A DNA stretch of 64,000 nt from the NCBI GenBank assembly GCA_019915135.1, contig JAHLMK010000021.1, forward strand, positions 372,001 through 436,000, given 5' to 3'. The stretch comes from Strobilurus pachycystidiatus. Its lineage: Eukaryota > Basidiomycota > Agaricomycetes > Agaricales > Physalacriaceae. Shown here one piece after another: positions 11,256 through 24,976 of this stretch. The notes under the pieces are model-generated. The model was not told the origin of the DNA and ran no database searches. It saw only the letters and a program-made list of their open reading frames with translations. The first letter of the stretch is position 1; each line of letters starts with the position of its first letter. A program made the translations under genes and the position numbers.

Positions 11256-11855
11256 TCAGTGTCGAGTAATGGTATCGGCAGGCGAGACACACAAGGGCAC
11301 ATCATCCTCCTTCTCCTCCTGCCCGATTTCCATCACTTCAGAGGAAGGCTCCGAGTCCACTTGGATTTTCTCCTCAGGTTCGGGAAGCATTGTGAAGAGA
11401 TAGTTCAGTTTGACACCAGGAAGGCTGCTCCCAATGTGTTGACGCCACCCCTCAAAACACGTTAGAACACGTTCTCCCGTGTCGTGGTCGGATGTGTACT
11501 GCAGACCCATGGACGTGAATATGCCTCGCATAGTATCCACATCCGTGGTCGCGTGTTCTAGCTGCTTTTCGAGTTTAGAGTGATACGCATGGGCGTCTTT
11601 AGTGGCCTGTTCAGATGAAGCCTGACAGAGGAGAGACGCAAATGAGTCTACAAAAAGGAATGAATGTTGAGGTCATACTCTCAAGGCCTCCATCCCCCGT
11701 TCCAATTCCAGATTGCGCTGCTGGAGACGTTTCATCTGCGAAGACGAATCCGCGATCGCGCATGAGATTTGGTATTGCATGTACTTCAGTATGGCATCAG
11801 CCCCTGCAGAGATGGCTGGTAGTGTTCTGGACTTTCCAGATACATCCTGATCCAT
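11256..11855 (-). CDS. Small coiled-coil protein, unknown
   Basis: 180-residue model with exons 11679-11855 and 11256-11621. The intron runs from 11678 (GTATGA) to 11622 (GTCAG) and is phase 0. Residues about 20-95 form a continuous predicted helix with coiled-coil character (SSSQMKRLQQRNLELERGMEALR, then KLEKQLEHATTDVDTM). A compact segment GIFTSMGLQYTSDHDTGERV follows, then an acidic Glu/Asp/Ser tail. The shape, a helix plus a small C-terminal module, recalls kinetochore or spindle-pole small subunits, but I cannot name a family. The start at 11855 is preferred; an in-frame upstream ATG at 11912 would add 19 residues. Confidence 0.65.
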
Positions 11856-12177
11856 GGTTGATGGTGAAGAAGTCGGTGGGAACTTGAAAAAAAGGCTGGC
11901 CACGTGCGCCACGCCGCTTATTCGCCCACTTCGCAGTCACGCGAAAAAAGGCTTATTGTAGCAACGAGAAGTCCAAAGGTGAAACGATCTATTGCTAATT
12001 TCGTAAATTGTCGCCAGCTAAGTCACTGAACTGCCGAAATGAGTAGGTAAACCACTATCGAAAGTCCATATCTCTTTGTATACACAGTCCATCGCTCGAT
12101 ACGTAGAATTACAGTTATTTCCCAGTCCGTTTAACAAGCGAAAGTAGTACATGTATTTTTTGTATGGTCCGTCCCGT
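11856..12177. other. Intergenic
   Basis: 322 bp holding the promoter of the coiled-coil gene and the 3' region of GFA1. Nothing else seen. Confidence 0.45.
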
Positions 12178-14640
<2,463 letters not shown>

Positions 14641-16432
14641 CGCAAGTCAATCAAGAAGGCGTAAGGGTGGGTGGCTGCGCTCATCAAGGCGGTCAGCGAG
14701 GCGTTCTGTGTGCCAGACAAACGAGTTGCATACCGAAAGAACACAGCGGGGGACGGTTCGAGATGGAAGATGGAAGAGGGAGGATGCAAGCCGCGTCTTT
14801 ATAGTGAAACTCAAAGTGGTTAACGGATGTTTGGACGTGTTGTGTCCAGGCGCGATGTCGGCCTGTCGCAACTTGCACAGCATGCCATCACCGCCTCATT
14901 CAATCTGCAAATAAGATATCACATCGTCACTGAAGGCGGTGGCCAGGGCATCCCGAACTGCATTCCCGCATGCAGAGGCCATACTTACAGCCACCAGAAA
15001 ATCATTATCTTGCGCAAACGTACGCGTGGCTCCCCAAATGACGTACGTCTTCAATTCCCTCGCGTTCCTTGGCGCTCTTCTGATACTCGGACTTGACAGT
15101 GAGCCGTACTTTTGAATGTCCCACCATCTTCTTGGGTTGGTAATTCCTTCGGTCAGAATCCCGAGTGCCTCTCGAGCGCTATCTTTCATACTGAAGAACC
15201 CTATCTCCTCCTGATACCCGGGATGCCCAAGACAGTATGAACTACTAACCCTACGCGTCGTGCGCGCTTAAAGCTCGGTGACGGGTAGTTGCTATCTTTC
15301 TTCCAAGACTGCTGAACTCTGGGGGCCTTAGGCGCGTCGCGCGCTGGACCGAGGGAGTCGGACACGTCTTGAACACTCGGACTTAGTAAGTACATCGGTC
15401 TGGACGATCAGGGACGTCCTCTAGACGCGCATGCCATGTCCTCAAAGGTTGCTCAGAGGTCTACTTGAACGCTTAACACGTTCTTCTACTGACTTAACCA
15501 TCAGGTGTTCAACGCTAGTCTGTGGGGCGCAATCCTTCCTGCTCTACAAGGAACGATCATTCCTTGGCTGACTGGCTGGAAATGCGCGCTCCGTGTTTCC
15601 TCAAACCTTCGAGGGTCTTTGATCACATAATTTTTGGCTTATAACCGGTGTGTCGTTGACAGGTGCACACTCTACTGGTTAACTGAAGCACTGAAATTCC
15701 TCGTCCTCATCTCTTCATACAAGACGCGTGCTCTTTCGTTGATGAACAACTAAAGCATGAATCTCTAGCAGAAGTGGAAAAGGGTCAATTCTGGTCCTTA
15801 CACCAACATTAATGTTTCGCGGGCGTCACAAAGCGGTCCTCTGATATCTCCGCGTCCGCGATTAGCGGTACTGTGTAGGCGGTACTCCGGTCAATCTACA
15901 TGCGAGCCTGCACAGCTGGGCGGCCAAAACAGATCTTCTCGGCCCTGATAGTCGTCACTGCAACATTTGCCGGTAAGTATTTATTACGGTTCGCCGCAAG
16001 CACATGTTCGTTTATGATGAGTGCGTACTTGAAAGAGGTAAGGAGATTTCACGAAATCATTCCTGCGTTCTACAGAAGTAAGTCTCATAAGGCTATCATC
16101 GAGCTAACAATCGTTTTATATGATGTAGACTTGTTCAGATGCGAAATCGCGTTGGACCTCGCGCCTTCGACTCTTACTAAGGCATCATGTTCTCAGCGCA
16201 TGCTTGAAGATTGTCCTGGCGCTGGTGTTCAGTCGAGATCACGAAGAGATCGTGGGCCCCATTCTATCACATCACTTCTCCCGCACTTACCCAGGCAATC
16301 TTACCTGATAGTTGACTGAATACGCTATTCTTGCTACAACGCCACAAATTAGGATTCTCCTTCTCCATCTGATCTGACGCATTGAGTCCCAGGCCGACGC
16401 ATTGACCTCGATCCTTCCAAGCTCCCACCACC
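14641..16432. other. 1.8-kb intergenic region, no gene recognised
   Basis: Contains the GFA1 and MFS promoters. The largest minus-strand ORF (14896-15189, 97 codons; segment NPRRWWDIQKYGS) has no family I recognise and no clear splice partner. Plus-strand ORF 15900-16319 also looks random. No transposon ends or tRNA were found. Confidence 0.4.
14797..14803 (-). promoter_or_regulatory. Candidate TATA box of GFA1
   Basis: A TATAAAG element on the minus strand about 157 bp upstream of the GFA1 ATG. Position and sequence fit a fungal TATA box; no further evidence. Confidence 0.35.
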
Positions 16433-18635
16433 ATGGAGGAAAAGTATACTGACAGCACAATCGAGCGGGTAGTCTCCATTCCGTGCCCTCTGGACTCCGG
16501 AACACAGGAGGAGGCAAGACTAGTCCGGAAACTGGACAGGTATATCTTGCCAGTGACGTGTCTGCTCTACCTCTCCGCTTGTATGCCTACCTTCCCTCTC
16601 CCAACCCAACCCAACGTCTCATCATGCCTGCAGACCTCGACCGCACTAACCTTGGCAACGCACGTCTGCAAGGGTTTCCTCAAGACGCCCTCGAGGGCGA
16701 TCCCACTGGGACGAAGTTCGCCTGGGTGAATGCAGCCTTCTTCTTCACCTATGTGAGTTCCCACAGTCTCTCACAAGGACCGGTCGGCTTGTCATATGAA
16801 CCTCCTCATGCGTAAATAGATCATCTGTCTTATGCCTGCAACACTCGTTGCGAAGTTGGTGCCACCGCATAGGTGGATCGCAATGGGTGCTATAGGCTGG
16901 GGCATGACATCGACCTTGATGGTGAGACTTTACTAACTAGCACGAAATACGGGCTCTAAACGCTGCGCCAGGCCACAGTAACGAACTTCGGCGGTGCGAT
17001 GACGGCCCGCCTGTCCCTCGGCGTGTTTGAGTCTTGTTTGGGACCGTTTATCCCACTATATTTCTGTGAGCACGTCCTAAAAGGCAGTCGAACCCCCCAG
17101 ACTAACGCTCTTCTTGAAGCTCTCTTTTACACCAAAGAAGAATTGGGTCTACGGGTTCGTTACTCGCAATCTTCAAGATACCCATGAATGACTGACTAGC
17201 ATTGACGAATAGCTAGCACATTGGTTCGGATTCGCAGCTGTGGCAGGCGCATTCGGGGGTCTCATCGCGTTCGGGATCCAGAATGCAAATATTACCATCG
17301 CTCACTGGAAACTTCTCTTCATCGTCGAAGTAGCCTCCGTCGTCCATGAACAACAATCCTTACTGATGTATTGCTGACTTAGGGTGTTCCGGCGATAGTA
17401 TTAGGGCTTCTGGCCATGCTGATCCTCCCAAACCGACCTGAGGCCACCAAAATACTAACTCCTCGCGAGCGCGAGATAGCCGTGGCGAGAATGAATCGTG
17501 CTACGAGTGGAGACATTGGCGCTACTATCAACAAAGGTACTGTCGATGGTTCATCCAAATTCAAGCTGGATACTGACAACTCGTCAGCTCATATTTTGCT
17601 CGCGCTGAAAGATTGGAGGGTATGTCTCCGAACTTGGACGTCTTCGATGATATTCATCCTGACGGTCTTCAGTTATATGTCGCAGGCGTTACTTACTTTG
17701 GATTGAATTGTGCCCTTTCCGGACTCTCCGCTTTCCTTCCGACCATCATCGAAACGTTTGGCCACAGTGCGTTCTTTTCCAATTTGAAAGAATCGTGGTT
17801 GTGTCAACACCTTTCACCAGCTCGGGCATCCGCTCAATTGCTCACGGTCCCTCCCTACGCTGTTGCTGCAGTCGTATTGACAACCTCTTCGTACACGTCA
17901 GATCGACTTCAAACTCGTGGCTTGTTCATATCGGCTGGATGTACGCTTGGAGCGATAGGTTACCTGTATGACTTCAACGCTTTAGCTACTACATCTTACA
18001 TTACTGATATTGCATGCAGGATACTCCTTGTCGTACCGGATGACAATCATGTCCGTTACTTCGCCACCTTTTGCGTCACCAGCGGTACATATACAGGTAT
18101 CGGCGTGTTACTTGCTTGGTGTATGTCCGTATCCGCAACGAGTACACGACGATTCTGACGAAGAGACTAGTTGCGCACAATCTGGGCTCTGAAACGAAGA
18201 AGGCCGCTGGGATACCTCTGTTCATGTCTATCGGACAGGGCGGTAGCATTCTTGGGTCCCGCATATACCCTACTGCTGAAAGCCCTCGCTATATGTGAGC
18301 GTATTGTGACACCCTCAACCTCTTTGCCTGACAAACTCAGTCGTGGATTTGCCCTTACTTGTGCACTGGAGTTTCTGGGCGCTCTTTGTTGTCTAGTTCT
18401 TCATGTACAATTCGATTACTCATCGGTGCTGTATCTGAAGCTAACAGCCTCTGTTAGATATCGTACCGTTTAGAAAACAGACGCCGGAATATCCGAAACG
18501 GTGTGCCAGATCGGAAAGCGAGAGTGGACACCAGCGTGCTAGCCGACAAGGTCAGTATGGTCCCATCTCATGGTGACGATCCCGATAACTTGAATTGATG
18601 CTTTCTAGGCTTCCGATTTCAGATATGTTTCGTGA
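16433..18635 (+). CDS. MFS permease, allantoate/anion:cation symporter family
   Basis: 482-residue model in 15 exons: 16433-16580, 16634-16752, 16820-16921, 16972-17065, 17120-17154, 17213-17329, 17383-17536, 17588-17619, 17673-17766, 17821-17965, 18020-18120, 18171-18294, 18341-18404, 18458-18550 and 18609-18635. Every junction keeps frame. Family hallmarks are in order: LLYLSAYLDRTNLGNARLQG near TM1, FAWVNAAFFFTY, GWGMTSTLMATVTNFGG, ARLSLGVFESCLGPFIPLY, the central PNRPEATKILTPRERE loop, YFGLNCALSGLSAFLPTII, HNLGSETKKAAGIPLF in TM10-11, and the conserved tail ARVDTSVLADKASDFRYV. Members import allantoate, nicotinate, pantothenate and related organic anions at the plasma membrane. The substrate here cannot be read from sequence. 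Confidence 0.92.
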
Positions 18636-19097
18636 CGGATGACTTGGTATTCTTCGTGCTCTTGTAATCTACGAGGAGGCTCTGAACTTCCTTTGAGTAT
18701 AAGAGTGATTGAATCTATCATGCTCGGTGACTTGCGCGTCTAGTAACAAAGCTGTGTATGGGCCAACTACCTATATGCGGGGCATCATTCAGCTCTTTCG
18801 AGTACTAGTTGCTAATGATATACTGAACACTTCCCGAACTACTTCGCCAAACTTCTCAAAACTAGATTCCCCGTTGTACAGTAGGTCATAGGTTGCATGG
18901 TGCGACTTGAGGATCGATGAAGCCAAGATATTAATACGCCTCATTGTCTAGTAGACTAGACACGGTTCGCGAATAGGCATTGAACTGTCAATGTTATAGT
19001 ATGATACAAGTTTGCAATCGAATAGCGAGCTATAGTACCGGTACACTGTTTACACAAATTCATACAAGCCGACCTCAACGATAACCAGGCAAAATAC
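18636..19097. other. Convergent intergenic region
   Basis: 462 bp between the 3' ends of the MFS gene and RAD52. AT-rich; nothing recognised. Confidence 0.5.
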
Positions 19098-20881
19098 TCA
19101 ATACCGAGTTTTCTTACTCGTTCCTTCATGATCCACAGGGAGTGACCCAAGTGGCTGCCTATTTCCACCACCACAACCTCCACCTCCACCACCCACAGCA
19201 GACAGCCCCATACCAGGAGCGGGCTTACGCGGGACACCGTCCACGTTACGCTTCATCGGCACCATATTGGACGGAAAATTAAACCCTCCCGTGGGCGTAT
19301 CCGGACGCTTCGTGGACTGAGCCTGGGATGCGGACTGCTGCGCTTGCGCTTGCGCCTGTTTCATGATAGCTATGCGGTTGAGATTCTGGCTCGTTCGAGA
19401 AACAGGTTTCGACGACGACGAGGAGGATGGGGCAAGCTGCACGCCGGCGACGCTGCTGTCAGGATTGTGAAGAGCGGCTGCGATGGCTCGGTCACGCTCG
19501 GCTTTCGAAAGTTCCTGGGGTTTAGGCTTGATGAAGCGCTCCCCAAGAACACTCCTGTCAACGTCGAGTGGTGGATCGAAAGACTGCGACTCGACATCGT
19601 CCATTGTATAATCGTCACCCTCTGGATCAATGGGTCGACCAAGGTCGGCCTCAGCCTCGAGGGCGTCGAATGCGGCGTCGTCGTCCGAATCAAATTCGCA
19701 GGATTCTTCACCGGCGTCAGGCATTGTCGAGGACGAAGCCTCCGCAGGCGGTGGAGGTTGGAAAGCTGTTTTGGAGGATGATGCTAATGGTTGATGGGAG
19801 GATGTCTGTTGAGGTGCTTGGGCAGGAATTGGATGGGAAGGCGGCTGGGCCTGACGCTGCTGTGGTTGGGGAGGAGGGACATGTCGTGACTGTTGAGGAG
19901 GAACTGAGCGAGGCTGAGCTGACGGCTGCTGTTGTTGATATTGTCGTTGCTGATTATTCTGAATAGGGCGATTCTGGTTCTGTTGCTGGTGAATGGGTGG
20001 GTTCTGTTCCTGTTTGACACTAGGCGGTTGCGCCTGGACGCTTGGTCTTGGATTCGAGGACGATTGGTCGGCAAATTCTGGTCGCCGATGAAGCGTGCTC
20101 GGATCAAATTTGGGCTTCAAGAGGGGTGTTAAGCACATTGCAGACGAGGGACTTTGAATAAACGTACCGTTGGGAGCTTCATTTTCGCCACTTCTGCAAG
20201 ATACTTCTTATCGTACGTGCAACCACCCATTAGATTTCCGAAGTGTCGAAGTGCGCGCTTCATGCCATCCGTTACCGCTTCCTTTTTGGCCTGTGACTCG
20301 TCAGTCAAATGAGAGCACTGGATGAAGGTACGACGTACTTTCTCGAGCGCACTTCCTTTGTTCTTCTGGTTCTCTGACTGTCCACATCCAACGTCTTCAT
20401 GAAATGCACCAGGTCTACTTCCTCCGATGAGCGTGACCCTTATCACCGCCGTGATGCATATAGTGTAGCGGCGATTGGTCTCGTCGAAGTCGATGAAATC
20501 GGTGGAAAGGGAGATGATGTTCGAGCTCCAGCCGTCGAAGCCAAACATATCGTTTGCCAGATTGATGATCTTCCACGCCTCAACGTACGTCACCTTGGGC
20601 CCGCCACCTGGACCTGGCCGATAGGACAGGTATTCGGGGCCAAGCTTCCGCTGAAGATTCTCTTGGAGCTCCTCTGTCGTGAAAGGTGGATGAAACGAGG
20701 ATGAAGATGCCGCATTGAGATTTCCGTGCATGTCCGCGTTGAAGGAGACTCCATCCCGACTTGTGATATTAGAGTGATAGTCCGTGTTAGGCATGTTGTT
20801 TGAGGAATCTGAGGAAGAAGCGGCGCCGCCCAAAGACGCCTCGTACGACTGGATGAGATGTCCGCTAAATGCACCGGACAT
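19098..20881 (-). CDS. RAD52: RAD52 homologous-recombination protein
   Basis: 560-residue model with exons 20339-20881, 20168-20290 and 19098-20114. Rad52 anneals complementary ssDNA and loads Rad51 on RPA-coated DNA in the nucleus. The conserved N-terminal DNA-binding/ring domain (about residues 60-225) is intact: LQRKLGPEYLSYRPGPGGG, VTYVEAWKIINLAND, FGFDGWSS, the GCGQSENQKNKGSALEKAKKEAVTDG block and LRHFGNLMGGCTYDK. The remaining 340 residues are Gln/Pro/Ser-rich and disordered, with a conserved basic/acidic patch FIKPKPQELSKAERDRAIAAA near the middle. The first ATG of the conserved head (MSGAFSGHL) was chosen as start. It is transcribed divergently from MAD3 across 374 bp. Confidence 0.95.
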
Positions 20882-21255
20882 GCAGCTAGGTCATCGATTA
20901 ACCAAGAAAAGCCTGCAAAGTTGAGACGATGGGCGTTGAGAGTAAGTTGTGGTGTGACAAGTGACACTAGCGTGTTATATATCACCTGACCGCTCTGAGT
21001 CAAGTCTGGCGCCGTCGGGCGAGACTCGGATGCGGCGTAGCCAGAGTTGTAGCACATGCTGAGCGAGAAACCTGCACCGAAGCTGATATATGCGTCTCTG
21101 AGACTTGTAAAGCGAGCTAACATTTAGATGAACAATCTAATCAAATTTAATTCCAATTAATTCACGGTCACGAGGCGGTATGTTGGACACGAGAATTATG
21201 TGAGAAATTTCAAATTCCAGTCTCCTACACTGCGACCACATCGACGCCGTGTGTG
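20882..21255. promoter_or_regulatory. Shared divergent promoter region of RAD52 and MAD3
   Basis: 374 bp separate the two start codons on opposite strands, so both promoters must lie here, including 5' UTRs. A TATATA-type stretch is present near 20973. No perfect MCB (ACGCGT) cell-cycle box was seen. Confidence 0.55.
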
Positions 21256-22578
21256 ATGTCCACCGTTATGTCCCAGGATCCTCTCCCAATTGTTGACGGC
21301 GAACTCCTCGAAGCAGCCAAGGAGAACGTCCAGCCTTTGGCCACTGGCCGCCGAGTCACCGCCTTGTCCACCATATTGGCGACCCCACATGCCCACCGGG
21401 AGTCCAGATTGGCTTCCACCCGGAATCGCCTCCGAATCAACGTCGACCTTGCCTTGGAAGACGAAGACGAAGACCCGCTGGAGGCATACTGCTGCCTGGT
21501 CAACTGGACCGTGGAGAACTATCCGCAAGGCCACAGTGCGGAGTCAGGCCTATTGGAGCTACTAGAGGAGGCGACGCGTGTCTTGAAGGACCACAGAGAC
21601 GGCAGGTGGAGAGCAGAGATCAAGTATCTCAAGCTGTGGCTTCTGTATGCCAGCTACGTCGAGAAGCCCACCATCATCTATCGCTTCCTGCTTGCCAACG
21701 ACATTGGTGCGGACTTTTCTCTGTTCTACGAGGAGTATTCCGCGGTCTTGGAACGCGATGGACGGTGCGTAGTTTCATTCATCGTTATCACAATTAACCT
21801 AATGGACTATCAGACGCAAAGAAGCAGACGACGTATACCGGCTTGGTATTGCCAGACGCGCAGCGCCCCTAGACCACCTCAAAGCACGCCACGCAGATTT
21901 CGAGAAGCGCATGATGTGTGCAACACCCCTCGTTTCTTCCCCTCCCGAGCCGACTACATCCGCCCGCACCCCGCACCCCGCCACTCTCGCCACTACTCTT
22001 AACAGGACATCGGGCTCGCCCCCCATGGCACCACTCAACGCTGCCCCGCGCCCCAACGCGCCTCTTCAGATCTTTGTGGATCCTTCAGGTGCTGACTCTG
22101 CTCCCACACTGATGGAAAGGAACGCTTGGCCAGACATTGGCACACGTAAGACCCGCATCAAAGAGAACGTTCCTCAGACCAAAAAGATGGCCGGGTCGAC
22201 TATGAAGCAGTCGAAGCGCACGCCATCTTCCTCATCTGCTGCTGGGTCCCGGATCGTGCCCTTCGTAGATCCACCTCAGGCATCTTCATCTCGTATCGTC
22301 CCCTTCGTGGATGAGGCGCAGGCGGAAGTCCCGGTGCCTGCAACTCCAAAGTTCACGCCGTTCCGAGACGAGGTACATGACCTTCCTTTGCTCGTTTCTT
22401 GGCGTTGCTAATCGATGCTTAATAGACTCGTTCCGTTACCTCGCCTGTGCCGCATGCTCCCGAAGCTGTGATGAAAGTCAAAGACGTCGACGTCGCTGAA
22501 TGTGCCGAGGCTGAGGCTCTGAGAAAGGATCCTTTGAAGAACTACGGACCCGAGGGCTTAGGATTCGATGACCCGTAG
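21256..22578 (+). CDS. MAD3: Mad3/BubR1-type spindle-checkpoint protein, no kinase domain
   Basis: 406-residue model with exons 21256-21764, 21814-22372 and 22426-22578. Mad3 is a mitotic checkpoint complex subunit that inhibits APC/C-Cdc20. A KEN box is at residues 22-24 near the N-terminus. The Mad3/Bub1 homology region covers about residues 45-175 (PLEAYCCLVNWTVENYPQG, RYLKLWLLYASYV-type core, GIARRAAPLDHLKARHADFEKR). A second KEN box is at 286-288. Around it are four motifs fitting the ABBA consensus [ILVF]xx[FYH]x[DE]: 254-259, 317-322, 331-336 and 350-355. The C-terminus (LKNYGPEGLGFDDP) is short and no kinase domain follows, as expected for Mad3 rather than Bub1. Start ATG 21256; a second ATG five codons on is less likely. 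Confidence 0.9.
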
Positions 22579-24039
22579 AGGTGTCCTCCGACGTTTCTTG
22601 TCCTATATCCAGATTTTATGCATGCTTTTATACTTATGTGTATCCACAGGTACCTAATGATGTTGATCTTCTTGAATTCTTGAAGCCTTGGTCGGCGATA
22701 GCTAGCACCCCGGTGTACAGATGTGAGCACGTCCTTGGCGAAGTCTTCACGCCCCAGCTTCCTAGATCTGGCTTTTGAGTGATCTGTCGCGCGTAAAGAT
22801 GCTGCTTCATTCGTAATTGCATCTATTTAGGCTTGTGACATGATTCAAGGAGCTGGCGGCCACTCACTTTGACACCGTGAAAATCCCACAGGACACGCCT
22901 ATTGAGCGGAGAAGTCGTGGAATGTATGTAGCGAAGATTCCGGTACGTGTCCGAGCTGCCTGTATTCGGGAGCTGCTTATAAGTGATTTCGTTCTGCGCG
23001 AGCGACGGGCTCCGCCAAGCAAGGCGCACGCAGTCAGTGGCACGTACCCGTCTTGGGCGGTCTCAGGAGGATCTACAGGTAGAGACTTTCTAAATCCCCC
23101 TCAAGCTCAGGCTCGCTACACAGGTAAGCAAGTCGGACGCGTCTTGTGAGGCGCAGAAAGTTTCCGAATCTCTAGGAGTGGAAGTAGGCTTTCTTTGATG
23201 CTTGTTCGTCGCAGATACCTTGAAGACACCCGAAGGCATGTTTCCGATATGAGGTCCGTGCTCGCTTGTTCATTGCGCATTCAGTACGCTGACATATGGA
23301 CAGTTGCAGATCCTGTCAACGAATGCGATGTTGTGAATGTCGCTCAACGTGAAACAAGTTAACTGGAGATATTCTTCTGGTCATCGCTCTCGTCCTTCTC
23401 GGGTTCGAAGGCCCGAAAGTGGCAACTGTCGACCTTGAAGCCGACAGGGAATGGGATGTTATGGCTTACTTCAGCTGGGTACGCGGCCGTAACTATAGGG
23501 CCAGAAAGCGCATAGGCATTTCTGGGCTGCTTATGAAGCCCTCGGAGCGGATGTCACTAGTAATGAAGACTCTGCCTCGGGGGTCGGACATGGTTTCCGC
23601 GAACGGCGTAGTCCCGATCGGCAAGCGTTTCCTCGTCCTCTTGACACCCATCGACGATTCATCATTCCGCATTGCTTCACAGCGACATCCTGAAAGGTGG
23701 AATGCCGCTATCCTGGAACCGCATACCTCTTCTTGTTACGTTCTTGAAGGCCGAACTGCAACCTGTTATGGCTCCGTCCTTGCCGATTAATTGCAGAACC
23801 GTTCAATAACCTTATGGCGTGAACGATTCTAGTTTCCCTTCCAGCCGCCGCCTCCATGTTATGCGGATTCATTCGGGAACTGACCAAGAAAGCCTATTCC
23901 CTGGAAAACACGCGTCGTTGCTTGCTTGTCGGGAGCAGACGCCTGTTTATAAGCACTGGCTTCATCTGGTCTGTCGGCAGCAATTCCTTGCCTCCCTCAG
24001 CCTCCTCTCACTCAGCGAACAACACATACCCAAGTCGCA
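22579..24039. other. 1.46-kb region, no recognised gene
   Basis: Plus-strand ORFs at 22877-23149 (90 codons) and 23419-23790 (123 codons) lack recognisable motifs, and no splicing joins them convincingly. They may be remnants of a decayed gene. Nothing else was identified. Confidence 0.4.
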
Positions 24040-24447
24040 ATGTTCTTCCGCTTCTACCTTGTTGTCATCCCTCTCTTCCTGGCCCTGGGTGCCTCAGCCG
24101 CTCCAGTAACCTCATCCTCTTCATCATTGTCTACTTCTGTGGAGGTAGTCGCGGCCACCTCCTCTTCCCTTTCCGACGCCCAAGCCACCGGTCAGATCAT
24201 CACCCAAGAATCTACAGCTCCCTATGTTGCCAAGCTAGAGTACGTGTCAGCTTCCTCGGTTTCTGCTCAAGTATGCTGATCATCTCGCTTCAGGTGGCTC
24301 AGAGATGTCCTCTTCGCCTCTTCATCATTGCAACCGCGCGAGCACAAAACAGTGCGCCGCCACAGGGCACGTCGCTTTGGTCCTCACCCAGTAAGCATGT
24401 TCATAATTGATTGCATGCTCCTTTCTGACCCTCTTCTCTTCCAGTGA
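24040..24447 (+). CDS. Small secreted protein (99 residues)
   Basis: Exons 24040-24239 and 24294-24390, then a last exon whose first codon (24445-24447) is the TGA stop. The N-terminus is a clear signal peptide (FFRFYLVVIPLFLALGASA, cleavage after Ala-Ser-Ala). The mature part is Ser/Thr-rich, followed by a basic tail with Arg clusters (KTVRRHRARRF). No Cys is present after the signal, so it is not a hydrophobin or Cys-knot effector. The dibasic clusters could be Kex2 sites or nucleic-acid/anion contacts; both are inference. Small secreted proteins of this size are common in agarics. Confidence 0.68.
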
Positions 24448-24976
24448 GGGACTCGAAGACCATATACACTCGCTATCACCGTATATATGATTATTTACTG
24501 TTATCTATCCCATTCTGCGTGAGTAGCCTTCTTTCATTCCAGCTCAACCTCCATCTGACCCAACTCCACAGTGCGCATTTTGGTGTTGCCAAATCAACGA
24601 ACAAGAGAGAGACATCTCCAAAGCTACGGATTATGTTGTACAAGAAATTGAAGAAGTTAGAGTACTATTTGTCACGAACCTCCGTTGTTGCAGCGGCTTC
24701 AGCCTACTTATATGACCTCCACGAATACAAATTCTTTACGCTTCGCACATATGGCCCTCTTGAATGCGTTTCTCGGCATGAATGCAGGCCTCACGCCCAC
24801 CATGCCCTTACTTTTTTTACATAAGCAGATTTCGGCCCGTTTCGTTTTTTCGAGCGCTCTGTTGGTGATCACTCGGTCGTCGCTGTCGACGAAGGTGTCG
24901 GGGTCATTCCTGTGCTGATTGTGTATCCAACGCCGCCGCATTCTTCCTTTCTTCCTGCTTCCATCTCTCTCCCTTA
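24448..24976. other. Intergenic, promoter of the RRM/MLLE gene
   Basis: 529 bp with only short ORFs; pyrimidine-rich just before the ATG at 24977, as is common for fungal 5' UTRs. Confidence 0.45.

Noticed and set aside
14896..15189. 97-codon minus-strand ORF upstream of GFA1
   Set aside because: No recognisable domain, no credible splice partner, and arbitrary start; not enough to call a gene.
23390..23425. T-arm-like hairpin with GTTCGAA (possible tRNA)
   Set aside because: The stem pairs, but no matching acceptor stem or D/anticodon arms lie upstream at the right distance.
23419..23790. 123-codon ORF considered as a gene fragment (P450-like or other)
   Set aside because: No heme-binding or other signature could be found and no splicing extends it; left as unrecognised.
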